A stretch of 64,000 nucleotides of DNA from positions 496,001 through 560,000 of the forward strand of contig JAJSPD010000030.1 in the NCBI GenBank assembly GCA_021307315.1, written 5' to 3'. The translations under genes were made by a program, and so were the position numbers. This DNA comes from Bisporella sp. PMI_857. Taxonomy: Eukaryota; Ascomycota; Leotiomycetes; Helotiales; Helotiaceae. The notes beneath the pieces were generated by a model, which did no database searches, was not told the DNA's origin, and saw only the letters and a program-made list of their open reading frames with translations. Below are positions 9,907-20,603 of this stretch, piece by piece. Positions within the stretch are counted from its first letter, which is position 1, and every line of letters begins with the position of its first letter.

Positions 9907-12723
9907 ATGGCCACCTTAGAATTTCTACCATCTACTACATATCGCCCGGCGTCAGCACCGGGGCAGGTCCCTAGACGACGTCCGTCACTTAATACTATAA
10001 TTGAGGTTGATGAAGAATCTCACAGAGGCTCCAATTTAGCCGCAAAGATGGGCATGGACAGGGGTCGAAATAGATCTCCCCAAGATAGATCTCCAAAAGA
10101 GGCTCTTGTATCGTGGCACCTGTCCCCTTTGAGCGATCACTTCCCTACCCCAAGGGGGAACCACTTCCTCTCGGCACCAATATGTCCTTCAACTCCAGCC
10201 TCCACAGATAGAGATACATCATCCCCCGCTCCCTCCTCAGGCCTTTGGACAAGACAGAGCTTCATGACCGAAGCAACAGACTTCGATGATCTCTACGACG
10301 CTTCTTCCGATGAGGATTCGAGAAGAAAGAGCTCGCTTGCACGTCGTCCCAGCATCAGGCAGTCGAAGCACACAAGACGTGCCTCTACAGAGTCAAAAGC
10401 TAGCAGGGAATCGCTTTCGAACCTCGTCATTCCTCCCAGTAAAGACCAGTGGCCAGGTATGGAGGCATACAAATCTCTCACATCTCCGGTTCCTCCCACG
10501 CCGCCACCAAAGGTACCTATGTCACCAGCGATATTCTCTTACCTTCAATCACAGGAGGCACCCTCCTCTTCTGCACCGCCATCACTCGATGGCAGTCTCA
10601 CCTCGGAGGAGCTAGCTGCCATATCAATTCCATCTACTCCAGATCTTGGAAACAACAGTGAAGATGAGGGGGACTGGAGTGGCGGGGTTCAACTACAACC
10701 AGAAGCCTTAGCTACTCTTCAAGTATTGGCAGGTGAAAACTATGAGTGCGAGAGCCCATCAGAGCGAGTTATCGAGATCCCATCTCGGACAAACTCGCCA
10801 ATGCGAGAAATGCAGCAAAGCCCACCTCCTCTCTTTACCAACATCCACAGAAACAACTCCGTGATCGTTTCGCCAGGTCAACAGCGCGCCCTAAACTCCT
10901 TGACGAAGCTCGAGATCCCGTCCCCAGGAGGTTTCTTCTCAGCTCTATCGCCACGCGCGAGACACACATGGCATCTCGTACCCATCACGCCTGAGTCTGC
11001 TGCACCGCCATCCTCCAGCACCGCGGAGAGTTTCTACAAGATGCCATGGCAAGCACCACCAATCGAGCAGATCATTGAGGCCCACGAGGCCGTGTCCGAC
11101 GATCTTCCCACGGCTCGACCTACTCCCGCACAGCTCCAAGTACCAAGACCAGAGCTCCGCCACGACAACTCTGACGAGACTGTGCGTGGTGTCGTGGCGC
11201 GATCCCCCGTGGAAGAAGATATCGTCGCTGACGAAATGCTGCGCGACTACGAGCCCGGCTACGCATCCAAGCTCGAGTCCGTGGCAACCGCAAATCTCGA
11301 CCGCACAGGTCTCTGGCTCGCAGCCCAGAGCAACTTTCTTGCCGAGCTCATCAATCCTGTAGAGGAGCGAGACGATGAGGCCGCCCTCCTTAAGCGCGCC
11401 ATCAGCGTCAAATCCCAAGTCGAGGAGGCTCAATCCTCATCCGAGCCTCATGTTTCGTCGACTCCCAAGCGTAAAACTGTGCGCTTCTCTGAGATGCCAA
11501 CTACCTCTGAGGAGGCAGACATCAATGTCCCAAAGCCTGTAGTCGCGCTTCAGGAGAATGCCTACCATCGCGCATTCCAGGGGATAAGAAGAAGATCCAG
11601 GGCGAGGGACACCTTCATTCATCGTACTCCAAGATTTGAAGCCATTCAATCCCAGCGTGTCACCTTTCCCTCTTCCCACCGCTCTCAGCTCCTTGGAAAA
11701 TACCAACTAAGCGTTGTCCCAATGAGCGCCAAGCGCCGCATGTCAGCCAACGTCGCCCGCGGCGACGAAATTACTCCTGAGGACCCAGAAAAGCTTAAGG
11801 AAGATAAAGAATATGAGGCTCTTCAGCAAATGCAGCCAGCGCTATGGAATGTTGCCGCGGTGCGGATGTTGAACGGGGGACGCTTGATCGCGAGTCCAGT
11901 CGCGAAGAAGCTAGCGAGACTGAGTTGTTTAGGCCCGACCGCGAACGGGAGGGAGAGAGCAAGGATCTTGGATCTAGGTGGCGAAGCTACAGGTGCCTGG
12001 GCCTGGCATTGTGCATCTGAATACCCGAACTGCAAGGTCTATACCGTCACGACCAAAGCTCTTCGTCAACTCTCGAACTCGAATATCCGTGGCCCAAAAA
12101 ACCACAGACAGGTCGCTGTTAACAAGCTCACGAAGTTACCATTCGGAGATAGCACCTTCGACCTCATCTCCGCTCGTGAGGCCTACACCATTCTCAAGTC
12201 CAGCGGCGAGAATGGCGAGGATGAATGGGATGCCTGCTTGAAGGAGTGTATGCGCATCCTCAAGCCGGGTGGATATCTTGAGTTCTCGGTCATGGACTCT
12301 GATATCGTGAACGCCGGCCCTCTTGGACTTGCCAAGAGCGTTGAATTCGGCTTCAACTTAAAGACCCTGGGTTATGATCCTACACCCACCAAGACATTCC
12401 TTCCCAAGCTGAAGAAGGCTGGCTTCGTTGGTATCAAAAGAGCTTGGGTATTCCTTCCCATGGGAAGCCAGGCCGAGAAGGGGGGTGTGAGGGATAGCAG
12501 GGTGGTGGAGCTCGAAGCTATGGTCACTGGAAGTACCAACGCGGTTGCTGGTATTGCTGGTGTGGTGGGTGGTTGGGCGTGGGAGAAGTGGCTTCTCAGA
12601 TGTAAGGTGCAGACTGTTGGCGACGAGGGGGCAGTTGAAGGCGTGCAAGACGTCATTGAAGAAGGACGTGCTTGTGGCGCGGGATGGAGAACGTGCAGTG
12701 GGTGGGCGAGGAAGGCGTTGTAA
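9907..12723 (+). CDS. Large protein with C-terminal SAM-dependent methyltransferase domain
   Basis: Single exon of 938 aa with a good start context (AAAATGG). Residues 1 to about 640 are low-complexity and probably disordered: Ser/Pro-rich, with many SP and TP sites and short acidic patches such as DEDSRRK. The C-terminal part, about 680-850, is a class I methyltransferase: glycine-rich motif I ILDLGGEATG, a post-motif acidic region, FGDSTFDLISAR as motif IV/V, and ILKPGGYLEF as the motif typical of methyltransferase type 11 proteins. The architecture, a long disordered N-terminus with a terminal methyltransferase, is conserved in ascomycetes, where such genes are usually named UMTA-like methyltransferases. 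The substrate is unknown. The Ser/Pro-rich N-terminus suggests phospho-regulation, which is inference. Confidence 0.85.
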   Translation: MATLEFLPSTTYRPASAPGQVPRRRPSLNTIIEVDEESHRGSNLAAKMGMDRGRNRSPQDRSPKEALVSWHLSPLSDHFPTPRGNHFLSAPICPSTPASTDRDTSSPAPSSGLWTRQSFMTEATDFDDLYDASSDEDSRRKSSLARRPSIRQSKHTRRASTESKASRESLSNLVIPPSKDQWPGMEAYKSLTSPVPPTPPPKVPMSPAIFSYLQSQEAPSSSAPPSLDGSLTSEELAAISIPSTPDLGNNSEDEGDWSGGVQLQPEALATLQVLAGENYECESPSERVIEIPSRTNSPMREMQQSPPPLFTNIHRNNSVIVSPGQQRALNSLTKLEIPSPGGFFSALSPRARHTWHLVPITPESAAPPSSSTAESFYKMPWQAPPIEQIIEAHEAVSDDLPTARPTPAQLQVPRPELRHDNSDETVRGVVARSPVEEDIVADEMLRDYEPGYASKLESVATANLDRTGLWLAAQSNFLAELINPVEERDDEAALLKRAISVKSQVEEAQSSSEPHVSSTPKRKTVRFSEMPTTSEEADINVPKPVVALQENAYHRAFQGIRRRSRARDTFIHRTPRFEAIQSQRVTFPSSHRSQLLGKYQLSVVPMSAKRRMSANVARGDEITPEDPEKLKEDKEYEALQQMQPALWNVAAVRMLNGGRLIASPVAKKLARLSCLGPTANGRERARILDLGGEATGAWAWHCASEYPNCKVYTVTTKALRQLSNSNIRGPKNHRQVAVNKLTKLPFGDSTFDLISAREAYTILKSSGENGEDEWDACLKECMRILKPGGYLEFSVMDSDIVNAGPLGLAKSVEFGFNLKTLGYDPTPTKTFLPKLKKAGFVGIKRAWVFLPMGSQAEKGGVRDSRVVELEAMVTGSTNAVAGIAGVVGGWAWEKWLLRCKVQTVGDEGAVEGVQDVIEEGRACGAGWRTCSGWARKAL

Positions 12724-13178
12724 TGAGAGCATAGATTACGTTTCTTTGGTGGACTGGGTATAGGTGCATATATGGGAGGCGGAGCATGGGTGGAGTATGG
12801 GAGGACGCATTGTATGGGATAAGATGGAAGATGTATAATTAGGAACGGTATACCCGGAGTTCAAATAAAAGGATTTGCTTTTTTACTCCCCTTTTCTAGT
12901 CGCTTAGTGATTTTCGCCTTTCGCTTGAGTGTTTCATATTCTTTTAGAGCAGGGTGCCGTCGACTCCCCAGATACTTGGTCAATCAGCTTGCACCTAGTT
13001 AGATGTACCTTTAATTAACGAAGAGTTATACTCTCTAGAAACCCATATGATTATTAATTAGAATGGATCACCCCCTTCAGGCTTACACTGGATTTGATAC
13101 CCTGTTGATACCTGACTACGACAGGGCGACCCGCCAAGGATTTCATTGTAAGATGAACGTCTTTCTCGTTCTCGGGAT
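12724..13178. other. Convergent 3' intergenic region
   Basis: Lies between the ends of the methyltransferase (plus) and HET (minus) genes. Apart from the AATAAA hexamer, nothing is recognised. Confidence 0.5.
12864..12869 (+). terminator. AATAAA polyadenylation signal candidate
   Basis: Canonical hexamer about 140 bp after the methyltransferase stop codon. Confidence 0.35.
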
Positions 13179-15179
13179 CTATTTGAGTTTCTCAGCATTA
13201 TAGCTAATCCTATATTCACCCAAAAGCCCTCTTCGCTCCGCCGTACCGCCGTCAACCCACCGCAGCAACATCATTACAAATCTGCTTCTTGGCTTTTTGG
13301 TGAAGCAGTCGTTCCACTGCAGCAATAGAAGCGCATCTTCGACCCTGTTCTCTTGTTCTTCATCTTGAGTTGCGTCTGCCGCTATATCCTGGTCTAGATC
13401 AAAGTTGGCCCAGAACACGAGTGATGAGTGTTCGTCTCCCACGACTCGGTATGCTTGGCCCCGGCCTGACTTTTTGCCAGGGGTTGGCTTCACCTGTATA
13501 ATATCGCCCTGAACCAAGAGACGAGGGGAGTCTTCAGGTAGGATGGGTGGGTATTGCTTCATGACATCATGCAAAGGCACTGGTTTGCTTCCTATGTGAA
13601 CCCAGATCCGAAGATGAGCGTCGTTTTGACCCGAAACCGAATGATCGGCTGCCAGGTATCTTGCCAATAGAGACTTTTCTCCATGCTGTTCATTAAAAAT
13701 GGTACCTGTCACGCTCGTCCAGCTCCAAGTTGGGAAATCAACGCGGCGGAGTCGCGGAGGCTCCTTGGTAGAGGCTAGATGAATCGGGCGGTCCCACCAA
13801 GGTATTCTGGTCCATAGGAGACCCAACGCAAACCCAGTATATGGGTCCATCGCGGCTCTTAGATGCGTGATCGGGACTCCCCAAATTGTGATGAACGAGG
13901 AATGGCTGAGAATTCCCCGAAACGCATCTAAGATGTCTGAATCATGGGTCAGTGTTCTTTGTGAGTACACAAATCTGTCTTCGCAGAATCCAGTGGGGAT
14001 GGACGTTTTTGGACCAAACAGCCGCGCATCTAGACGGGACGAGTTCAATAGGGAAGAAATCCAGGAGACTTGTGATTCTGAGGGGACAGCCTCACTCACG
14101 GTCGCCTCCCGGCATACAATGTAAACCTGGTGCGTAGTAAAAAACAAGCAGCGACGGGAGAGTCTTGCTTCTTGGTACGTCCAGCCGCGCGTTGCCCATT
14201 TCGAAGTGCGAATGACTGTTGCTAAGGGAGGACAAGATGAGACCAGACATCCGTGTGCTGTCTGGAGTCGAGGTTGCGGTGTTCTGGGAATGCTAGAAAC
14301 GCCTGGAAGTCCAGCCGAGTCATTCTCACCATACATCGCGACGATAGTTGCTTCGGCATTTTCGTAGATCTCGTCCATGTTCCCAATCATTGTCTTCTTC
14401 TCGGGGCCGTCCTTTTGTTTGATGCAATATCTGTCGACCCATAAGTACCTCTTCCCAAGATTTCGAACAACGCGTATCGCGTCTTGGACGGTTAATGGTG
14501 TTTTGTTGAAGGAGAATGAATCCCAAGCGGAATTATCTTTGAAATCTGCATGAGAACCTCCTTGGGTGCTCGACTGCCCCCAGACATAACTGAGTGCCAG
14601 ATAACTTTGGCTTGGATTCTCACGAACTACTTTACCTTCTATGCAATCGATGAGATATATGTAAGGCAAGCTATATCGATCTTTCACCTGGGTGCACAGC
14701 CCATGCGATTTTTGGCAGTGACCTAGCAAGGAATTCACCAGCCCAAAATCCACAGCTGCAGTATTGATTAGGTGAACCGGAGATGTGGGTGAAGCGGAAT
14801 TATTTGTCGGTAGATGGACGACGACTCCAGATTGCACAATCTCATCTTGAATAGAAAAGTTATAATTGAGCCTCGAGTTTTCCCGAAGCACGCTCAGGAA
14901 GCGGGTACGTGAGAAGTCTTGACCCTCGAAAGCAGACTTAATGTGATCGAAGAGTCTGACATGCAGTTTGTGATTTCTTTTGTAGGTTGGAGAGAGCTCT
15001 AGAAAAAATCGACACATGTCGCAAGTAGACGTTTGTGACTGCTTGCCAAGGGATATGATATGCCTTCCAGTGGCTGGAACTGCTTCATTCTCGTCAAGAA
15101 ATGCAGAGCTTATTTCCAATGTTGAGCAGCGAAGGCACAGAGCTCGCTGTATCGCATCTGATAACTCAAGTGTGTCCAT
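13179..15179 (-). CDS. HET-domain (heterokaryon incompatibility) protein
   Basis: Single exon, 666 aa. Residues about 193-345 form the HET domain: YLALSYVWG at 193-201, an LTVQDAI segment near 229, RYLWVDRYCIKQ at about 244-255, an EIYENAEATIVA helix at 270-281, and RGWTYQEARLSRRC near 340. An N-terminal CXXC-type pair (CLRC near 15, CDMC near 53) precedes it. Proteins with this domain trigger or control allorecognition and programmed cell death when hyphae of unlike genotypes fuse, although most family members are untested and some act in general immune-like responses. No partner domain (NACHT, NB-ARC, ankyrin, WD40) is visible here, nor a known partner gene next to it, so it is a stand-alone HET protein. 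Confidence 0.9.
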   Translation of the reverse strand: MDTLELSDAIQRALCLRCSTLEISSAFLDENEAVPATGRHIISLGKQSQTSTCDMCRFFLELSPTYKRNHKLHVRLFDHIKSAFEGQDFSRTRFLSVLRENSRLNYNFSIQDEIVQSGVVVHLPTNNSASPTSPVHLINTAAVDFGLVNSLLGHCQKSHGLCTQVKDRYSLPYIYLIDCIEGKVVRENPSQSYLALSYVWGQSSTQGGSHADFKDNSAWDSFSFNKTPLTVQDAIRVVRNLGKRYLWVDRYCIKQKDGPEKKTMIGNMDEIYENAEATIVAMYGENDSAGLPGVSSIPRTPQPRLQTAHGCLVSSCPPLATVIRTSKWATRGWTYQEARLSRRCLFFTTHQVYIVCREATVSEAVPSESQVSWISSLLNSSRLDARLFGPKTSIPTGFCEDRFVYSQRTLTHDSDILDAFRGILSHSSFITIWGVPITHLRAAMDPYTGFALGLLWTRIPWWDRPIHLASTKEPPRLRRVDFPTWSWTSVTGTIFNEQHGEKSLLARYLAADHSVSGQNDAHLRIWVHIGSKPVPLHDVMKQYPPILPEDSPRLLVQGDIIQVKPTPGKKSGRGQAYRVVGDEHSSLVFWANFDLDQDIAADATQDEEQENRVEDALLLLQWNDCFTKKPRSRFVMMLLRWVDGGTAERRGLLGEYRISYNAEKLK

Positions 15180-15628
15180 CTTAGTTTCATTGCTATAGGA
15201 GTGGACAAGCTAGAATCAAGAGACGAAGGAGAGCTCCATTCTGAGGCAGGCAAAGGCCGAAATCTACGAGTGCTAATGACCAAAGAGGAGCTTGCCAGCA
15301 ACTCTATCCGTCATCTTAAATATCCTGTGGACTCCAAGAGATGGTTGGTGAGATCGAATCTGTCACTCGACAAGTCAACGAGGTGTCACTTCATGCTGAC
15401 AGGACCATTGGGACTTTCCTCAGGCAGATGTTACGAAGCTTTCACGTGATACTTTTACAGAAATAATGACAGAAATAATGAATTACTAAATATCCTCAGA
15501 GAAGGGCTTGGAGGCTTTCATGGGATCATATAGATAGGTTAACTTTAATGTCAATGATAAAAATCAACAGAAAGCTTGATGAACTTTTGAACCGTCTGAC
15601 CAATCAAGTTTAGGAAATATGGGTCCTT
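15180..15628. other. Intergenic, nothing recognised
   Basis: Holds the presumed HET promoter and the 3' flank of the next P450. No repeat or RNA is seen. Confidence 0.5.
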
Positions 15629-17191
15629 TCAGCTCTTCCTCTTCTTAATACCTACCATACACTCTAATGGTTTCCTTAAGAAACCCTCCCTTGTCTCCAA
15701 AGCCTTCTGGTATAGATCAAACTCATAACGCCTGAAGGTCGTTGCCACAATAAGCGCCAGCTCCATTTCCGCTACATTTCTCCCCACGCAGCTCCGAGGC
15801 CCGTACGAGAACGGAATAAAGCTGTTCTTCTGTCTTTCGGTTAAATTATCCCATCTTTCAGGCACGAAATCGCTTGCATTGGGTCCCCAGATATCCTCGG
15901 AATGGTGAATGGTGTACGCTGGCACCGACAGCACCGAGTAAGCCGGGAAATGGCGTCCAAAAATATCAACACCTCCAGGAGGAACAACACGCGGAAGCCC
16001 AAGGGAAGATGTAGAGTGAATGCGCAGCGTCTCATTAATCACATTCCTTAGATACGGCAATTCCTTCACCATCTCATAACTCGGAATATCGATCCCTTCC
16101 GGAATCGCCTCATCCAATTCTTTCTGCAGTTTCTTCAACACACCAGGTGTTTTGACCGTCCAATACAAGATGGCACAGGAAGTATTAGACGTTGTGTCTG
16201 AGCCGGCTATCAACTGAGTCAAGGCTTCTGCTGTGAGTTCTGCTCGTCCGAGCTTTGCGCCTGTTTCATCTTTTCCTTCCATGAGCCTCGCGAGGAGATC
16301 CACACGCTCAACGTCTTGTTTCCCATCTAGACGTTGCGAGACGCGAGCTACAGCAATCCCAGCGAGATTCTCGACGGCGGCGAGACCTTGACTGAAGAAG
16401 GGATCTGGGAGCCATTTTGCGTAGGGCTTAAGACTTGGTAAGCAGCCAAGTGTGCCCGAGACTTCTCCACGACGATTTAGGACCTCGACTGCTGGTGCAT
16501 AGCTGATGGGTGCGTTCGGTGTCAGCTGGATTTCCGTGATATCCTTCCCTTTTTCAAGCATGCCGAAGGGTTGCCCAAATGCGAGATCCCCAATGATGTC
16601 AAATGCGAGGTAGTTGAACCAATGTAAGCAGTCTAGTTTCGCGAACTGGCCATGTGAATTATCTGAGAGAGTATCCCATTGTCGTACGAAGAGCTCGAGG
16701 TTCTGGTTCATATAGGTCTCGAATTGGCCGATGCTTTTCGCGGAGAAGGTGTGTGAGATAGTTTTGCGTTTTCGAGTGTGTTCTGCGCGATCTCTTGTGT
16801 TGAAGAGGCCGCGTTGGATAGATACGAAGGCATCGTAGAAATCACTGTCCTGGGTTAGTAAATGGTTTAATGCCGTCGTAGCAGGTACATACGACTTCAG
16901 GAATCCATTCCCGTGCCCATACACTATAGGAATAGCGGCTTCATCTGCTATGCTAACATGATTTGGCTGTATCCTAACTAGTTTCCCATACTTCGCATGA
17001 GCTTCGTTCACGGACAAATACCTCTTACCCTTTCTTGCCTGTAGCAGAAGCCACAGGCTTGAGAACTTCGCAGCAAAAGGGCCTGGAACATCCTTCAGAG
17101 ATGCGTTTGCAGTGAAGTATGGAATGAGATAGTAGAGCACGAAGGCCACTGGGATAATATAAGGTGTGATTAGGAAATCGAGGACTGCCAT
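15629..17191 (-). CDS. Cytochrome P450 monooxygenase, intronless
   Basis: 520-aa single-exon P450 from the ATG at 17191. The N-terminal 25 residues are a hydrophobic anchor, followed by DVPGPFAAK as the hinge. Downstream are FDIIGDLAFG, the I-helix LIAGSDTTSN, the K-helix ETLR (ExxR), FVPERWD, and the heme loop FSYGPRSCVGRN with the axial Cys. The pattern is nearest to fungal benzoate 4-monooxygenase-like and pisatin demethylase-like P450s, which hydroxylate small aromatics or phytoalexins; the assignment below family level is tentative. Unlike the P450 at 6.5-8.4 kb it has no introns, so the two are not recent duplicates. It is flanked by a HET gene and a permease, with no obvious pathway partner. 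Confidence 0.9.
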   Translation of the reverse strand: MAVLDFLITPYIIPVAFVLYYLIPYFTANASLKDVPGPFAAKFSSLWLLLQARKGKRYLSVNEAHAKYGKLVRIQPNHVSIADEAAIPIVYGHGNGFLKSYVPATTALNHLLTQDSDFYDAFVSIQRGLFNTRDRAEHTRKRKTISHTFSAKSIGQFETYMNQNLELFVRQWDTLSDNSHGQFAKLDCLHWFNYLAFDIIGDLAFGQPFGMLEKGKDITEIQLTPNAPISYAPAVEVLNRRGEVSGTLGCLPSLKPYAKWLPDPFFSQGLAAVENLAGIAVARVSQRLDGKQDVERVDLLARLMEGKDETGAKLGRAELTAEALTQLIAGSDTTSNTSCAILYWTVKTPGVLKKLQKELDEAIPEGIDIPSYEMVKELPYLRNVINETLRIHSTSSLGLPRVVPPGGVDIFGRHFPAYSVLSVPAYTIHHSEDIWGPNASDFVPERWDNLTERQKNSFIPFSYGPRSCVGRNVAEMELALIVATTFRRYEFDLYQKALETREGFLRKPLECMVGIKKRKS

Positions 17192-17984
17192 GTTATTGAG
17201 GCAACGATCGACATCAATCTCTTGGCCGGTGCTCAGAAAGTTTTCTCTCTCCCCGGATTGAGAACCTGTATAAGCTTTAGAGAATAGCTGGGAGCTCGAT
17301 GAAGCAAGAAATTAACATATATTGAAATTTAAAATCGTTGTCTTTTGAATCATTTCAACCATCTCTGAAGCATAGCTACAAAATGCCGTACCGATGGGCC
17401 GGATCTAAATAGCGGAACATTGCTCGTCACCCCGCAGGTCCCCAGATCTCGGCACCATCCATGCACGCCCAATCAGCGTGCAACTCTTTGTGCTTGAGTC
17501 ATGAGACTAGAGTAAAGGTTAGAAAAACAGATCCCGTTTTTGTTTTGTTTATGATCCAGCTACACAGTTCTTGTGCTTGACTATCCCGAGTTTTGTCCGT
17601 TTGTGCATGTGCGACCATGGAACATTTCCGTGTTTTTCATAAATTTCATAAATTTCATCATAGTATTTGAGTAAGTATAAGGTGAGAGCTCTCTAATTGG
17701 TGCATATCAATTATCATGTGTATATTTAATGGAGTCACCACAAACCGGTATGTTTCTCGGTATTTCTCTACTTACATTAGAAGTTTTGAACCACAAGGAG
17801 AGATGTTGAAACTTATGCCCTCCTTTAGAAATGTGCTTGCCAAGCACGTTTATATTGCACATCAGGGAGAGGCTATATCAGGTATATTCAGGGTTCGAGA
17901 TAATAAAGATGGTAGAAATAAATGGACACTGCCGGATATACACTATAGATACAAAGGTGATCACCCGGTGCCGGCCCCCTCGTT
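17192..17984. other. P450 promoter region, nothing else recognised
   Basis: AT-rich, about 790 bp. A tandem AAATTTCAT motif (twice, near 17641-17660) is the only visible structure. A 115-codon plus-strand frame begins here but runs antisense into the permease and looks spurious. Confidence 0.45.
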
Positions 17985-19779
17985 CTATGCTTCAGCTTTA
18001 GAAATGTCCGTCTCTTCTTTCACCTTCACGTCTTGCTCATGGCTAGCTGTCTCCAGATCCTGACCTCTGACAACCCCAACACCTCGTTCTGACAAAGGTG
18101 TCTGAAGAACTGCTGGGCCTTTGAAATGTTTTCGGCCCCACACGAAGTACCACAACATACTGATCGCTGCAAAGCCAGAGAACACGACGCTGGCATAGTT
18201 CATGGTTGAAGCATTTAGTGTGCCGATGGTAGATGGGAAGCAGAACAAAACAATAGCAAATGCGATCCACACTATCGTCGTGATGTTGATGACGAATCCA
18301 AATTTTCCGAGTGAGAAATATGCATACTGAAGTTGCTTCCGGCCACGTAGAACAGATACTAGGATCGGTAGGCCGTATGAGGTGGAGAGACAGATTGTTG
18401 CCACACCAGTGAAGCTGTTGAATGCAGCGGATGAACCAAAGTAAATGAGCGCCAGCAAGCAGTCGACAATAAAGGAGAGAGTGAGTCCCCAGAATGGGAT
18501 ATCAAGTGTTGGGTGGATCTTCTTCCATAGCCCAGAGCCTGGAATGGCTCCATCGCGTGCAAAGGCATATGTACAACGACTTGAAGCGGTTAGTGCTCCA
18601 ATACCGGCAAACAACCAGATCCCGAGAATCAGGAACAACAGTCCAAAACCTCCACTAGCGCTTCCTGTCACGATTTTGAAGATGAGACCAATTGGCTGAC
18701 CGTTCGCAACTCCAAGAATTGTCTGTACGTCTGGCAATACAAAAAGGATTGGAATGATGTATAGTAAACCAGTAACCGCGGCTGCTGCCACAGACAGCAC
18801 GATTGCCTTTGGTACCTCTCGCTCTGGCGACTGAACCTCCTCGCACATGGCTGCCACCATGCCGTATCCTGTAAGGACATATGCAGGCTGTAAGAGTCCA
18901 ACAAAGAATGACCATCCCGATGGCCAACCAGAAGTGGAAGCATCATAGTGCGCAAACACGAACTCCCCACTGCGCCGGGAAGGCGCCATTGCCAGAAGCG
19001 TGATGAGCAAAATAATGACCGAGGCACCAGTCCAGTAAATGCAGAGTGTGTTGATGAAGTCTAGATACTTTGACCCAAAGACGTTGACGAGGTAGCAAAG
19101 GAGCATAACGGCCCAGAACATCAAGATTGTCTGCCACGCATTCGGAACAAAGTCCTCGTCCCAGAGCGTGATTGCGCTAAGTATCAACTGCGCACCTCCG
19201 AAGTTGATGGAGAGTGTGACGGTCCAGTTTCCCACCAAAGTAAGCCATCCCGTGATCCAACTGGCAATGGGAGCCCATCTAGGAGTCGAGAGCAGTGCAG
19301 CCCAGTAATAAACGCCCCCGGCCGTCGGGTACACCGAACAGATTTCTGCCAGTGAGGCCGCGATTGCCATAGAGAGAAGTGAAAGTAGAACCCACTGCGA
19401 CAGATTAGCATTGAAATAGTCTAAAACTTGATTGGAGTCCCAAAGCTCTAGGCAGTCTTATGGCGCTAACACAACAAGACGAAGAGTCACTTGCGACAGC
19501 CCCCTCAGCCAAAGTTGACAAAGTAGGATAGGAATTAGGACATACACCCCATAGCACCGTGACGGACTCGCCATTAGGAAGAGATAAGTAGAAGGTAGTG
19601 CTGAGACCGTATGGGACGGCCATAATGGCAAAGGAGAGACCGAGAACCGATAACATGCTCAAGCTTCTCGGCAGCTCGGATTTGTAGCCCATCTTCGCGA
19701 GCGCATCGTCGGCTGCTGCGTTGACGACGGTGCCTGAGTGCCTGCGCCCGCCGGCGCTCGCAGTTGATGTTCTTCGCAT
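17985..19779 (-). CDS. Amino acid/GABA/choline-type permease (APC superfamily), two exons
   Basis: Exons 19779-19546 and 19394-17985 join in phase 0 to 547 aa; the 151-bp intron has a GTATGT donor and CGCAG acceptor. The protein is strongly hydrophobic with about 12 membrane segments. Diagnostic stretches are GYKSELPRS before the first helix, FAIMAVPYGLSTTF in helix 1, and ASLAEICSVYPTAGGVYYW around helix 3, the pattern of the yeast Uga4/Hnm1-type amino acid-choline transporter family. Cytosolic tails are polar; the C-terminus is rich in Glu, Lys and Ser, as in permeases regulated by endocytosis. The substrate (GABA, choline, basic amino acid) cannot be fixed from the sequence. Expected location: plasma membrane. 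Confidence 0.9.
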
Positions 19780-20603
19780 CGCGGTGTCAATTTGGTGTCC
19801 TTGCCTGTAACTTTGCGATTATAAGGAAGCGAGGTGAGGAGTTCGAGGTCGCGGTCTAGAAGTAGTGTCCCTTAGAGGAAAGCTGACTCGTGACCAGACC
19901 ATGCCAAGGAGATAAAGGTGTTATGACGTGGGTCGTGGCTTGATAAGACATTGGCTTGTCATTTCAATTGTCTGTTCGTATGATAACGCTTCAGTTCTAT
20001 ATGTGGCTAGCGCCGAACTTTGAAACCGTCTAGGTTAGGGTTGCAATATCGTTTTGTGGTGCGCTCTAGGCACCAAAATGGGAAGGGGATTCAGGAAAAT
20101 CATCGTTCGGGTTATCTTCACCGACCCGGCCGACCTCTCTTTCGGAGCAATACGCCATGTGATTGGCTGTCGGCAATGGGCGGCGTACGTTAGTAACTAC
20201 CTTGGTACTACGACATTACCACAAGAGCGGGTGGGAAACTTTGGCAACTTTGGGAATAGCATATAGTACACCACACAGCTAGGCTAAAGGAAACGCTTTC
20301 GAGGTAGTTACTCTGCTAAAGAATGGGACGTGCATTGCGGAGCAGCAGGACAAAACAGTAATAATGACTCCTGATTGTTCTGATAAGCACCAATTACAAG
20401 GTTCGGCGCAAGATCTTTTTAAATATTATTCTCTTGAGTCTCCTCCTTTGATGAGCCTCGACTTTCTAAGACTGTCAGGCTGCTTGACATTACACATGGC
20501 TTTGCTATGCTATGCTATGCCAACATCGTGTAAATTCTCTGAGCATCACAGCTGTACCCACTCATTCGAGTTCGGCCTTTAATTTATTTATATTGGCATA
20601 CAC
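19780..20603. other. Permease upstream region, nothing recognised
   Basis: About 820 bp of presumed permease promoter plus the 3' flank of ribulose-phosphate epimerase. There is a short CTATG triple repeat near 20506-20520. No gene is seen. Confidence 0.5.

Noticed and set aside
10945..11433. 162-codon minus-strand frame inside the methyltransferase gene
   Set aside because: Antisense shadow of a strongly supported coding region.
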